Assembly: GCA_022385805.1 (NCBI GenBank)
Contig: MU277716.1
Span: forward strand, 124,001-188,000
Reading direction: 5' to 3'
Length of the DNA: 64,000 nucleotides
Source: Pilatotrama ljubarskyi
Lineage: Eukaryota > Basidiomycota > Agaricomycetes > Polyporales > Polyporaceae
Part shown: positions 24,688-35,054 of the stretch, in pieces
Position numbering within the stretch: position 1 is the stretch's first letter
Layout: each line of letters starts with the position of its first letter
Notes under the pieces: generated by a model
What the model was told of the DNA's origin: nothing
What the model saw: only the letters and a program-made list of their open reading frames with translations
Database searches by the model: none
Program-made: the position numbers and the translations under genes

Positions 24688-27033
24688 ATGATGTGGGATT
24701 TCAGCGGAAGTACGAGCGGTGGGCAAGGATCCCCGCCGTATTACACCCAGCAGCGCGGAGTCTCTCCCGCACCGTCGTACGTACACTTGAACCCTGTGGC
24801 GATGCACGGAGGCGTATTAATGACGATCCTGTCCCAGATTCCCCGCAGCGTAAGTTAGCTCATGCATGAAAACCACGTTCCCTTTGAGCCGTGTACTCAA
24901 TGTAACTACAGCCCCCGCGGCTTCGATACAGGACCGCCACCTGCGCCATTCATGCCTATTGGCGCCCCGGCAGTTGGTCAGTCAATATCCTGCTTGCTCA
25001 CGTTCATTTCAGTCTTACACAATGCAGATAACATCATGGTAGACCGATACGGCGGTACTTCAGGGTATATACTTTTGAGCGCACTCTCCGCCTTGATTCA
25101 CCACTGACTATCTCGAGATAGACCGTGGTTGACTCCGGGAGCAGCATCCGCCCCAGCCCCTCGCTCCCCAATCACCATCCATGTGCATCGAACGAGCCAC
25201 CAGTCGCACTCCTCCCACTCGCATTCGCACCAGTCTCACTCGCACAGTCATAGTCACAGCCACAGCCACAGTCATAGCCATAGTCATTCGCCGCGACCCT
25301 CTGCCTCGCATCACAGCAGCACTCCTGTCAAGATCAGCAGTACGTGGAATTGCCAGCGACATCCTGTCTGCAGCTCACCGAGTATCCCATCCAATCAGAA
25401 CATCGCCCGCAGCCGGATCCGGTCCAGCTCCTTCGACCTGTCGTGTCCTCGAGTCACCAGAACCAGCACTTCGTATATTCTAGATGCACTGGCAGGAAGA
25501 AAGCTCTATGCGTGCGTCTTGGCTGCGTTCGCAGATCGGCCTGCACTCGCTGACGGCCCACCCGACTTCAGATTGGCATCAACTACCGGGGTCAGCCGAA
25601 CCAGCTGCACGGCTGCGTGAACGACGCGCGAAACGTGCAGAACTTCCTCATGCGTGCGCTTTCATGCCTTGTATCTCGTTCTTCCCTAGACGTAACTGAG
25701 CGAGTCGCGTTTATGTAGGTCACGGCTACAAGGCCCGTGACATGGTCGTCCTGACGGATGACGCGACGAACCCGCGCCAGCTCCCCACGCGTGCAAACAT
25801 CATCGACGCGATGCACTGGCTCGTCAAGGACGCGCACCCGGACGACTCGCTGTTCTTCCATTGTACGCGTGTTCTTATCGCTGGGCCGTGTACGACGTTC
25901 CGACTGATGTTGGCTAGACTCCGGACATGGTGGACAGGTGAAGGACAAGAATGGAGACGAGATTGACGGATATGACGAAGGTACCGTAGCCGCTTCCAAC
26001 CCCTCTATTACCGGACCGGACTGGTAAGACGTGACTCACGCCGTCTGACAGTCATTTTCCCCCTGGACCATAAGTCTACTGGTTACATCGTGGACGACGT
26101 GAGTGCTTTGACCCGAGAATACATCGAGTTTGGTTCACAAGCCCTGCCATGTTCTAGCTCATGCACACCATCATGGTCAAGCCGTTGCCCCCCGGCTGTA
26201 GGCTCACTGTACGTATCTGACTGTTTAATGGACCGCACCTAGCCTGATCCCTCCGTGCTCCAGGCGCTTTTCGACGTGCGTATCGTTATATAATCCCGTC
26301 TGCTCTCCATGCTGACAGATGTCGCATGGAATCCAGTCCTGCCATTCTGGCTCCGTGCTCGGTAAGCACTGTCCCTGCATACCATCGATACCTCTAGTCT
26401 GACCAGTCCGTGCAGATCTACCCTACCTCGTATGTCCCTGTCATAGCGATCTCAGTAGTCGCACAGTAAATTGACCTGACGGGCACAGTACTCCTCGGAT
26501 GGCCGCGTCAAAGGCAGTCAAGTGAAGAGCAAGTGGATCGACTACAAGTCGACCCCTGCCGATGTGGTCAGTCACTCCTCGCTTATTGCCCTAATGGAGG
26601 AGAGCTGATATGGGCTGTATGCGTAGATTACGTGGAGCGGATGCAAGGACTCGCAGACGAGCGCGGACACGTGGGAGCAGGGCGTTGCGACCGGCGCGAT
26701 GAGCTATGTGCGTCTTCTCCGTTCTATTTCCCGCGATGTGCCGGTGCTCACGCTTCGACAAATGCAGGCATTCATGACTTCACTCCGTTAGTTGTGGACG
26801 ATCCCTCGACGGTTCATTTGAACTGACTCCCTGCTGCACTCATAGGGCAGAACCCCAATCAGACGTACCAGGAGCTCCTGCGCTCGATCCGCGTCATCCT
26901 CAAGAGGAAGTACAGTCAGAAGCCCCAGCTGTCGAGCTCCCATCGGATCGTGCGTACCCAACTCCTCATCCTCTGTTACGTGGTTGCTGACGCTCGGTAT
27001 GGCCAGGACACGAGCCTACGCTTCATCATCTGA
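24688..27033 (+). CDS. Metacaspase (type I, clan CD cysteine protease)
   Basis: The protein starts [21 protein letters not shown] Pro/Gly/Ser-rich prodomain holds a His-Ser repeat (25198-25290). Splicing then gives [31 protein letters not shown]. The catalytic His sits in LFFH-YSGHGGQ (His codon 25926-25928, eight bases into its exon) and the catalytic Cys in [17 protein letters not shown] (Cys codon 26340-26342). The C-terminal part reads [28 protein letters not shown] and [20 protein letters not shown], ending in TGA 27031-27033. There are ten or more introns, with three tiny exons of 12, 25 and 14 nt in a row around the Cys. Metacaspases cleave after Arg/Lys, need calcium, and act in protein quality control and cell death. 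Both dyad residues are present, so it should be active. Confidence 0.92.
25198..25290 (+). repeat. Coding His-Ser repeat in the metacaspase prodomain
   Basis: A CAYAGY/CACTCG-type hexamer array encodes about 30 residues of nearly perfect His-Ser alternation. The frame is confirmed by joining its exon to the catalytic domain: a 59-bp intron from the GTACGTGG donor to the ATCAG acceptor gives [17 protein letters not shown]. Codons for His and Ser vary, so selection on the peptide as well as slippage is plausible. Confidence 0.8.
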
Positions 27034-27332
27034 GCGATAACTTAACATTACTGTACCTGATAAGAATGGACTCACCTTCACGACACTCACGAAAGGCTCG
27101 TGCGTCGGCTATGTATCCTATGTATCGCATGTTGTATCTTGCGTCTGATTAGCTAGCTATGTATCTACCGTTGTGCGTACTATCATACAAGGGCAATGAA
27201 AGTAATCATATGAAATTCCTCTCCGATTGTGACCCGGGAAGCACAACACGCGGCCACTTGAACCATGCACCAAGGCATGCAAATGAAGGCTCAATCTCTA
27301 CGGTCTCACACTCACAAGCAACGTTGCCAGCC

Positions 27333-29630
27333 CTACACGAAGTCCTTCTTCTTGAGGACGTGCGGGTCGATGAGCGGGTGCTTGACGAGCTGCTTCCACA
27401 TGAACCGCCACTCAATCGGATTGCCCTGACGCCATTCGAGTCAACCCCATCCCATGCACAGCGTGCGCAGCAGCAGACAACAACTCACCACCTCGCGCGC
27501 GAACACCACAAAGCTCCCCGTGCCCGACCCGCCCCTCCTCACCTCCGCGATGTCGAACTCCTCGACCTCCACGTACCCCTTCATGTGCAGCTTCCGCCTG
27601 TCCTTCGCCCCAATGCGCATCTTCACCTTGGGCGGGTCCTCGGGGCTGTCTCCCGGGTGCTCGCGCGGGGAGTTGCGCTTGACGTTCAGCGAGTCCAACG
27701 CTTCTTGCACGAGCGGCAGGAAGGCGGCGGGCGCGAGCGAGACGAGGAAGCGCGTGAGGTGCGGGGTGTAGCGGAAGCGCTTGCCGCTCTGGGTTTGCGA
27801 CTACGGGCGAGGAGTGGTCAGCGGAGTGCGCGGATCGCTGAGCGGTACGTGGTATAGGCGAGAGAGACGCACGAAGAGCATGAGCGACTGCGTGAACTGC
27901 GAGCGCGCGGTGTGCATGACGTAGTCCCCGTCCTCGTCCGTGTCCATCGCGTCGTCGTCGTCCGCGCCCCGGGCGTGCTGCGGCTCCGCGATGCTCAAGT
28001 CGCCGTTCGCGCGCAGACCGGCGGTGAGGCTCTGCGCGATCGCCGCGGGACCTTGGGATGCGAGCTGACTGGGGCTGTGGAGAGCAGGGAGGGGTATGTG
28101 AGCGGATTCGGGGCAGGGAAGACGACGGGCGCGGGAAGGCGTACCGCATGACCCATTTGTGTGAGGCGACTTCGGAGAGCGTCATCCGCTGCGCGGGGTC
28201 GACAGCGAGCATCCCTGTGATCAGTGCTGCCAACGAGCGAAGGTAAGGCACCATACGATGGCAGGAAGGAGAGAACCGGGTGAGGCGCACAGAGGATGTT
28301 GTCGTCGAAGCGCTTCCAGGGCTGGAGGTCAAAGCATTCGCCAGTGAGGTACTGCACGAACTCGTAACTGCCTCTTGTGGGCTCGTCCCATGGCGTATCT
28401 GTGCGGGCCGCGTCAGGATATGAACATACTGGAGTGATAGAGATCACTGACTTCCAGCGAGCATTGTGAAGAGAATGACGCCGCTCCCCCAGACATCGAT
28501 GGGCTCGGCCGCGTAAGGCTCGCTACCGCGCATCTGTCCATCCCTCAGGAATGGTCATAGCACCTGAAAGGATAACTTCACTGACCTCCGGCGCAAGGTA
28601 CGGCAAACTACCGCATCGCTCACTGAGCAGCCGCGTTTTTCCCGTCTCCTTGAGCTTGTAGACGGCCGATAGGCCAAAGTCGGAAATCTTGAGCGTGCCG
28701 GCCGCGTCGAGTAGGAGGTTCTCTGGCTTCAGGTCTCGATGGCATACACCTTCCCCATGGATGTACATCTGTACAACAGTCAGACATGAACCACGTCACC
28801 CATGCAGGGATGTTCGAGGTGGACCAACCAATCCGTCAATCATCTGTGAGAAGTAGAAGTGCGCGACTTCATCGTCGAGGCCCTCATCCGGTGCTACACA
28901 GAACAGTCAGCACCTCCTGCCCGATCATGTCACATTTCACCCACCGATCTTGTCGAACAGATCGCCACCTGCAGCCATCTCCATGAGGAGATACATTCCT
29001 GGAAAGTGGCCGGACGCGACGGCCCGCTCTGGTGGAAGCTTCGCAGCGCCGATGAGCTCGAGAATGTGCTTGTACTTGAGAGCGCTGTGGACGCGGATCT
29101 CCTTTTCGATCGCCTTGAGCTGGGCCTCGGTCGTCTCGGGTGTGATGGCGATGACTTTGCAGGCGGCTACGCGTCCTTTCTCTACATGCACGGCTTGATA
29201 CACTCTGCGACAAAGGATGTCAGTACAAATGCATCGAAAAGGGTACGGATCTCGTTTGAATGCGCGGCGTGGTATCGTTCAGACGCCACAGGGAGGATAG
29301 CCTTTTTGGAGCCAGCGCCTAGTAATTCCCCGCTAGCAAGCTACGCTGCGTGGTGTCAGGTTGCGGCGAACATCGTGCCGCACGCACTGATGCCTGGGTT
29401 TATAGAACGGTTAAGGAACAGAGCCAATCCGCGGGATGTACCCTGCAGCTTCGCGACACGCCAGATCAGCATTGGCGCCGGGCTCGGCCACTTACACGGA
29501 GAAGCCACCACCGCCGATTTGTTTGACGAGCTTGTAACCTACAAGGGTCTCTGTTAGCAGGAGTTGAGCATTCAGGTATAGTAGATTCACCTGCTACGCT
29601 GGGGAGCTTGAGTTTTGGTTGTTCTGCCAT
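27333..29630 (-). CDS. CHK1: Checkpoint kinase CHK1
   Basis: The start [14 protein letters not shown] at 29630 is spliced to [20 protein letters not shown], the glycine loop. The kinase domain continues with the lysine in [64 protein letters not shown], the CHK1-type activation segment [26 protein letters not shown] and [18 protein letters not shown], ending near [21 protein letters not shown] linker with an acidic block ([16 protein letters not shown]) is followed by a KA1-like C-terminus: [58 protein letters not shown], ending in TAG 27333-27335. CHK1 halts the cell cycle after DNA damage. All catalytic residues are present. It is convergent with the metacaspase, with stop codons 300 bp apart. 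Confidence 0.92.
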
Positions 29631-30645
29631 GGTTTGGTGAGAGCTGGAAGAAAGACGGACGAGACGCGTGTGGCTCCCAACACGCGTCGCGTGTCCTTCT
29701 GAGTCACGCGCTACGCGTCCGTCACGGTCACGTGGCTTCCCCTTTGTGCGCGGCTCCGAGGATCGCGGAACCGATCCCCGCTGTCCTTCAACTACTGCCG
29801 CGCTCATTTCTACTTAACAGCGGCTGGCCGTAGCACCTGTCACAATCGATGTGCATTCACACCTCCGCGGTTTGAGCAATTTATTTGAAAAGGCTCGTGG
29901 CAAGGCGGATATAAATCTGTGTTCCAGCAGGGCTCATCTCATGAGGTCGCCGGAGGCTCGCGGCGTTCTTCTGCCACCAGCCTGGCTGCGTGGCGCCACT
30001 GCCGACACCTCTCCGCGGACCGCCACCGCCGTGCACACACAGATCCTCGCCTATCTCAGTGATACTCGCTGAATGCTTCATACTCCTTGGTTGACGCTGG
30101 CGTAGATGTCGTCCTTTGGCGGTCTGCTCGGCCGTTCATGAGGATTCCAGTTTTGGGCTTGGACAAGGTTTCGAGGGGCCCCAGAACCACCTGCATCCAT
30201 GTCTGTGGCTTTGCGCTCACTCGTTCTGTCTATGCTGCCTTCACTCAAAACTTAGCCTTATACGTCAACCTAACGTCCTCTAGCCAAGCCGTTGCTGGCG
30301 ACAGCCTCCTACCGACTGTTAGCATGGGAATCCGGCCTAGCGCCGCAGCCGAGTCTATTCCTCAAACGCAGACCGTCCTTACGTCCTCCTTCTCCTATGG
30401 GATATATTCGCCCGGGGGCACGTCTCCACTGTGGCGGTATTGAGCCAAACTCCTCTGGCTCGCCTCCGCTCCCCGTCTCCGTCGTCGCTACCGCCGCCGC
30501 CAATCATATCCATACGCTCGTCCTCGTATATAGGCCGGGCGGTGAATTGTCCACGGCGGCGAGCAAACCACCCTCTCTGCTTGTCTCTCTGGCCGTCTAG
30601 ATATCGGCTCTAACTTGTCCCCCCTGGTCGTTCACCAGAAACGCG
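29631..30645. other. Divergent intergenic region
   Basis: It lies between CHK1 (minus) and the membrane protein gene (plus). Open frames are short and unconvincing. A TATATA box is at 30527-30532. Confidence 0.5.
30527..30532 (+). promoter_or_regulatory. TATA-like box of the membrane protein gene
   Basis: TATATA (in CTCGTATATAGGCC) lies 114 bp before the ATG at 30646. Confidence 0.35.
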
Positions 30646-32385
30646 ATGGTGGACTGGAAGAACCCGGACTGCATCGTCTACATCTTTTACCTGTACGACC
30701 AGATCGCCGTCTTCCTGCTCGGCTTCTACGGGTGCGCCCTTCTCTAGTTCTGCTCTTCTGCATGGTGTCACAGAGCTAGACCCGCCCGTCCTGTGGCAGG
30801 ACTCAGTACATCTGGAGCCTCGGCATCGAGTGGGAGCTTATCACTAGGAAGCGGGCGTTCCGGCTGGTGCACGTCCCGTGGCTCTTCGCGCGATACATGA
30901 CGCTCTCTGCGCTGCTGTTCTTGTGCGTCTCTCCTGACTCGTGCACCGTACTTGGCTAGCGTGCTGAACGTCTCGGTCGCACCACAGTGTCATCACCGGG
31001 CGATCCACGAATCGTATTGCATGTGACGGTACGAGGCGATCCGAGCAGAAAAGTAATCATAGTGCGCTCATGCCGGTCTCGACAGTGGCTTACAGGATAT
31101 ACGCTGTATGCACGATCTTCTCTGTATCTCATCCTGCGCTGATTGAGGAGACCACAGAGTATCGGGAGCGGCGCCGCGATGCTCGCCAGCCTCACTCTCT
31201 GCACAAGACCGTGAGCTCACCCCATCGCATTGCAAGGTATTAGTAGTAACTCACGACCACGCATGCTCAGAGTCACCATGCTATGGACGCTCAAGCGGTA
31301 TGCCCCCGTCGCCGCACTCGCGACTATGGCCGCCGTGCAATGCCTCATCGTCGTCCTCCGTACGTCCCCTTCAAGCGACAAATTGTTACCACAATTGCTC
31401 ATACTGCACCAGAAGGGATCCTGACCATACGCGCGCGGTGGGACTCGCACACGTCCTCGTGCGAGGTCCTCCACTCGGACAGCACCATCCTCGCCGTGTT
31501 TTACCTCTACAGTGCGTCCCCTCCTCCCTTCTTCCCTAGCATTCCCTCAACGCGCGGCGCTCAGCGTTCTGCTACGACGTCGTAATTCTGGGTATGACGC
31601 TCTACGCCGTGCACCGCGTCCGCGAGGACGGCCCGTGTCGCGGCGACCGGCGCTGGCGCGTCGGCGACGCGCTCTGCGTGCAGGGCATCGGGTACGTCGC
31701 CGCGACGTGCGTCGTGAACGTCCCTGTCGCCGTGCTTGCGTTTCTCGACCTGAACGGTGCGTGTTATATCGCTGGACTACGGCGGCGAGAAGTGGACGGG
31801 CTGACGAGATACGCTGTCTGCTGCAGCCGGGATGAACGTCCTGCTCTCGCTGCCGGCGGTGACGATCAGGTACGTCGCTTCCCCGCCCGCCTTACTCGCC
31901 CTCGCCTGTCCCTACTCGCTCCCTCCCGGGTTACCCTATTGAATTTGAGGCTCCTCCCTTCTCTTCCCCACGCTGATGCGGTCATTCTCGCAGCGTCATA
32001 GCGTCCTCGCTCACGCTCTTCGCCCTGGACGACTTCCACTCGCGCGAAGCCTCGCGCGCGCGCGCACGCCGATCAGGGGGAGCCTCGGGCGTCGTGCCCG
32101 ACTTCAGCAACGTCAGTCGGGGCGACCATCTGACCACTCACCTCGCTATGGACATCTCGTACGTCGCTCCCCTTCTCGCTTCATGCCTGAACAGGGGGGA
32201 TGTCGGGCATGTCGGTGCTAACATGAATGTTATGGGAACGCAGGGCACTGGAGTCACTGGCAGGCAGTGGGGTGTTCGACGACGACCTGCACCTGCGCGC
32301 GGACAAAGGGCTCAGCGCTGCCACGACACCCTCCACGAGTTCTCCGAGCTCCGACGCCGGGCACCCCGAGTCGTTGACGGTCTGA
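30646..32385 (+). CDS. DUF6533-like multi-span membrane protein
   Basis: The first exons read MVDWKNPDCIVYIFYLYDQI and AVFLLGFYG-TQYIWSLG, then IEWELITRKRAFRLVHVPWL and FARYMTLSALLFF. This 'W..E..L..R.R' span-loop-span pattern is typical of the basidiomycete DUF6533 membrane family. Later exons add hydrophobic segments: LKRYAPVAALATMAAVQCLI, STILAVFYLYTFCYDVVILG, VQGIGYVAATCVVNVPVAVL and NVLLSLPAVTISVIASSLTL. About seven spans are expected. The last exons (to TGA 32383-32385) are hydrophilic and end in ADKGLSAATTPSTSSPSSDA. Intron joins between 30,920 and 31,260 are uncertain. Function is unknown; the seven-span layout has suggested receptor-like roles for the family, which is not shown here. 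Confidence 0.7.
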
Positions 32386-33266
32386 CCTGCACACGCTCAA
32401 CGACGTATCCCAGGCGTGCTTTCTGGACGCGCGGTGACGTCGGCGCAGCGCGCTCAGCACTCTCACACCTACCCAGCGGACCCAGTATACTTATATCATC
32501 ATGCCTGTCGAACTTGCTCACCGAGATGCGCGATGACGCCGTCTTGCATGCCCCCGATCTGTCTCTCGCTTTCGACGCTTTCGCACATCTCTCGCACACG
32601 CATGCGTTCTCTTCCTAGTGTAATGAACCGGTACGTTACCACATGGATCTCCACGTCCCACGTTAATATATGTGATCCAAGTCTGCATACTCAGCCTCGC
32701 AAGGCGGCTGACTCGATGTACTCAGTACTGGACGAGCCGACCAGACCAGTTTGAGGGTGTCCCATTACCAGCACAATGCCAACTATGAGGATATACAGGG
32801 CGTTACTATGTGCCTACGTGCGTGGGTCTATGCCGAGCCTATGCGAGGAGCAAGAGACGGAGAGACAGGACTGAGAGACGATATGTGCGGGGGGATCAAG
32901 CAGGAGGAGGAGCGGAACAGCGCTACAGCAGAGAGGATATAGACAGAGAGACAAGAAATAAGAGAGGGAGATACGGAGGAAGAGATATGGACAGATGTAG
33001 CTGAGGATAGAGGAATGCAAAAGCGGTCCGTGCCGTCTACCGAGATGGGAAGCGCTGTCCAGGCTTCCTTGCATGAGCGGGGTGACGTGGTGGAGGAATA
33101 AGTTAGGGGATGCAATGCCGGTATGGAGATAGTGAGTCTATCGTCGGATAGTCGTGAGAATTCAGAATGGAAGGCAGATCTGTAGAAGAGTGGTATCGTG
33201 AGCAGTGATTTCGTAGCTACACCAACCGAAACTCACCGCCGATCCGCCATAACCGTCCGTCCGTCC
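32386..33266. other. Intergenic region with a purine-rich tract
   Basis: No gene is seen. Bases 32840-33015 of the plus strand are unusually rich in GA (GAGACAGGACTGAGAGACGA and similar), with repeated AGAGAGA/GAGGA words. The rest is unremarkable 3' flank of both neighbouring genes, which converge here. Confidence 0.5.
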
Positions 33267-33986
33267 TCAAAGCACCTCGTGCTTCTCATCGATCCACGCC
33301 GCGCGCTCGAACGTGCGCACGTACTCGTGCTGGGGCCCGGTCTCGGGGCTGAGCGGGTAGCGCTTGCACTTCTCGACCGTCTTCCACTCCTCGGCGATCA
33401 TGCGGAGGGCGTCGTCGCCGTCGCGGGCGATGCCGCACTCGACGAGCCAGCAGCCGACAATGAGGCCGGTGCGGCCGATGCCCCCTCGGCAGTGCACGGC
33501 GCACACCCGCCCGCGCTGCTCGTTGTCCCTGAGGACCTGCATGATGCGGCGGACAAAGTCGACGGACTCGGGGAGGGAGCGGTCGCGGATGGGGAAATTG
33601 TGGTACTCGACGTCGCGGGGGTCGATGCCGAGGTCATAGCAGCGCTGTGCGAGGTGGGGCGAGTAGGGGAAGAGCTCGTGGGGCTCTGTGAGGTCGATGA
33701 AGGTGCGGACGCCGGCGAGGAGGAGCGCGTCGAGCTTCTGCTTTGTGTGCTTGCGGGCGAGCTGGGCGGAGGTTACGGGGCAGTAAGGAAACTCGCAGGC
33801 GATGAGATAGGGTGTCGCCCAGTAAGAGTTGGGGATGGGGCGGGGCCTGTGGCGGAGGGAGCGGGCGGTGGGAGTGGCTGGTGCGGACTGGGGTCGTGTG
33901 GGAGCGAGCGAGACGCGCTCACGACATAGAGAGGAGGCCGCCATGCCAGAGGGCGGGTGTGTCATTTCGCGGGTTGCTACAGCCAT
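33267..33986 (-). CDS. Dual-specificity / tyrosine protein phosphatase
   Basis: A single open exon of 239 codons, unusual here because most neighbours have many introns. After a disordered basic N-terminus (the in-frame ATG for MAASSLCRERV, 14 residues in, is an alternative start), the fold begins PNSYWATPYLIACEFPYCPV and continues LLLAGVRTFIDLTEPHELFP. An acidic loop region, EYHNFPIRDRSLPES, supplies the probable general acid (Asp in IRDRS). The signature P-loop is VCAVHCRGGIGRTGLIVGC, matching HCx5R(S/T) with catalytic Cys and Arg intact. The C-terminal helices end EYVRTFERAAWIDEKHEVL. It should hydrolyse phospho-Tyr or phospho-Ser/Thr, or possibly another phosphoester; the substrate cannot be read from sequence. 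A TATA-like CTTATAAG lies about 70 bp upstream of the first ATG. Confidence 0.88.
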   Translation of the reverse strand: MAVATREMTHPPSGMAASSLCRERVSLAPTRPQSAPATPTARSLRHRPRPIPNSYWATPYLIACEFPYCPVTSAQLARKHTKQKLDALLLAGVRTFIDLTEPHELFPYSPHLAQRCYDLGIDPRDVEYHNFPIRDRSLPESVDFVRRIMQVLRDNEQRGRVCAVHCRGGIGRTGLIVGCWLVECGIARDGDDALRMIAEEWKTVEKCKRYPLSPETGPQHEYVRTFERAAWIDEKHEVL

Positions 33987-34459
33987 GTTCGTCGTCGTGG
34001 TCGTTGTCGTGAGCAGGGGGCGTAGTCGTGAGGGTCGTCAGCCAGCAACGGGTCGCTTATAAGAGTGAAGCGACAAAGAAAAGGGAGAGGGAGAAGAGGA
34101 GCAGCAGCAATGTGCGACCATGCCGGAACGGGACCCGAGCCACGTGGAGACAGGCCGACACCGCCTCGTCTTGTATACCCATTGTTATCATCCATGCAAG
34201 CCACATCGCAACAACAACCTCGCAGCTTTGCTCTCATCACCTTTCTGCAGCTCGCAACTGCAAGTGGCTCGGCGACGTTCTTGGTCTTGGGCCCTCAAAG
34301 CTTAGCCCAGTGACAGCCGCCTGCATCTAGGCCCGTTGCACGGGGCTGGCTCCACCGCGCGTTCTAGGGGGCCATCGCGGGACCTCTCGTCTGCGCGGAC
34401 CCAGGCGGCAGAACTGCCATTCAATTGCAGCCCACTCGACAAGTTTATTATCTTCCGAG

Positions 34460-34467
34460 ATCCAGAT
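34460..34467. repeat. Left target-site duplication of the hAT-like MITE
   Basis: ATCCAGAT, identical to the copy at 35047-35054 on the other side of the element. Confidence 0.85.
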
Positions 34468-35046
34468 TAGGGCGCGGGGAAATAGGGTCCCGGGTCTACT
34501 TGACCGAGTTGATTTACCGGTCAAGGAGGGTGAGTCGAGGAGGCCTCAGATTTACTGGTGTAAATGACGGTAAATTAGCTGGGCGCTCAACGTTTTGAAA
34601 GACGAGAAAGACGGAACTCACAACCGTCGAGTGCCTTGGCGGAGCCTTCAGAAGGCTTTCTAGTGTTATGAGGAGGCCATTGGTGAAGTGGTCAGGGTAA
34701 GAATGCCCTCGCTCTGCTCACGATCAACTAGAGCGCGAGTGGCAGCTGGTACGGACATGGTAGGCGCCCGTGATGGCTGTCGCTGGGCTGGTGGCGTTAC
34801 TGTACTTTCCTTCGACCACCTGGTATCCACCCACAACCCCATCTCAGGAGTTCTTCATCTCGTATACAGGGCAATAGGTTCATATTCAGCCCTCCGCCTG
34901 CTGCAATCTCTTCGAGGAGGCAGACCTAATTTACCCTGATTTACACGCCGTCTCGGGGCGGTCTCAAATTTACAGTTGATTAACCGTGATTTACGCGGGT
35001 TAATTAACCCTCTGCTAATTACCCTGAGCTATTTCCCCGTGCCCTA
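34468..35046. mobile_element. hAT-like non-autonomous DNA transposon (MITE), 579 bp
   Basis: The left end reads TAGGGCGCGGGGAAATAG. The right end, read on the opposite strand, is TAGGGCACGGGGAAATAG, giving an 18-bp terminal inverted repeat with one mismatch. An identical 8-bp direct repeat, ATCCAGAT, flanks both ends. TIRs starting TAGGG with 8-bp target duplications are the hallmark of the hAT superfamily. Inside, the subterminal zones carry many copies of GATTTAC/GTAAATC and related words (for example TGATTTACCGGT, GTGTAAATGACGGTAAATTA, CCTGATTTACACG, CCGTGATTTACGCG), resembling hAT transposase binding sites. No open frame of transposase size exists, so it must rely on an element elsewhere. 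Confidence 0.85.
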
Positions 35047-35054
35047 ATCCAGAT
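35047..35054. repeat. Right target-site duplication of the hAT-like MITE
   Basis: ATCCAGAT, the second copy of the 8-bp duplication; perfect identity suggests a fairly recent insertion. Confidence 0.85.

Noticed and set aside
25198..25290. CRISPR-like or satellite array
   Set aside because: Six-base period without spacers, and in frame with a protease prodomain; it is a coding His-Ser repeat.
25327..25620. Continuation of the His-Ser frame to a stop at 25620 as an independent protein
   Set aside because: It reads through two introns; splicing them restores the metacaspase catalytic domain.
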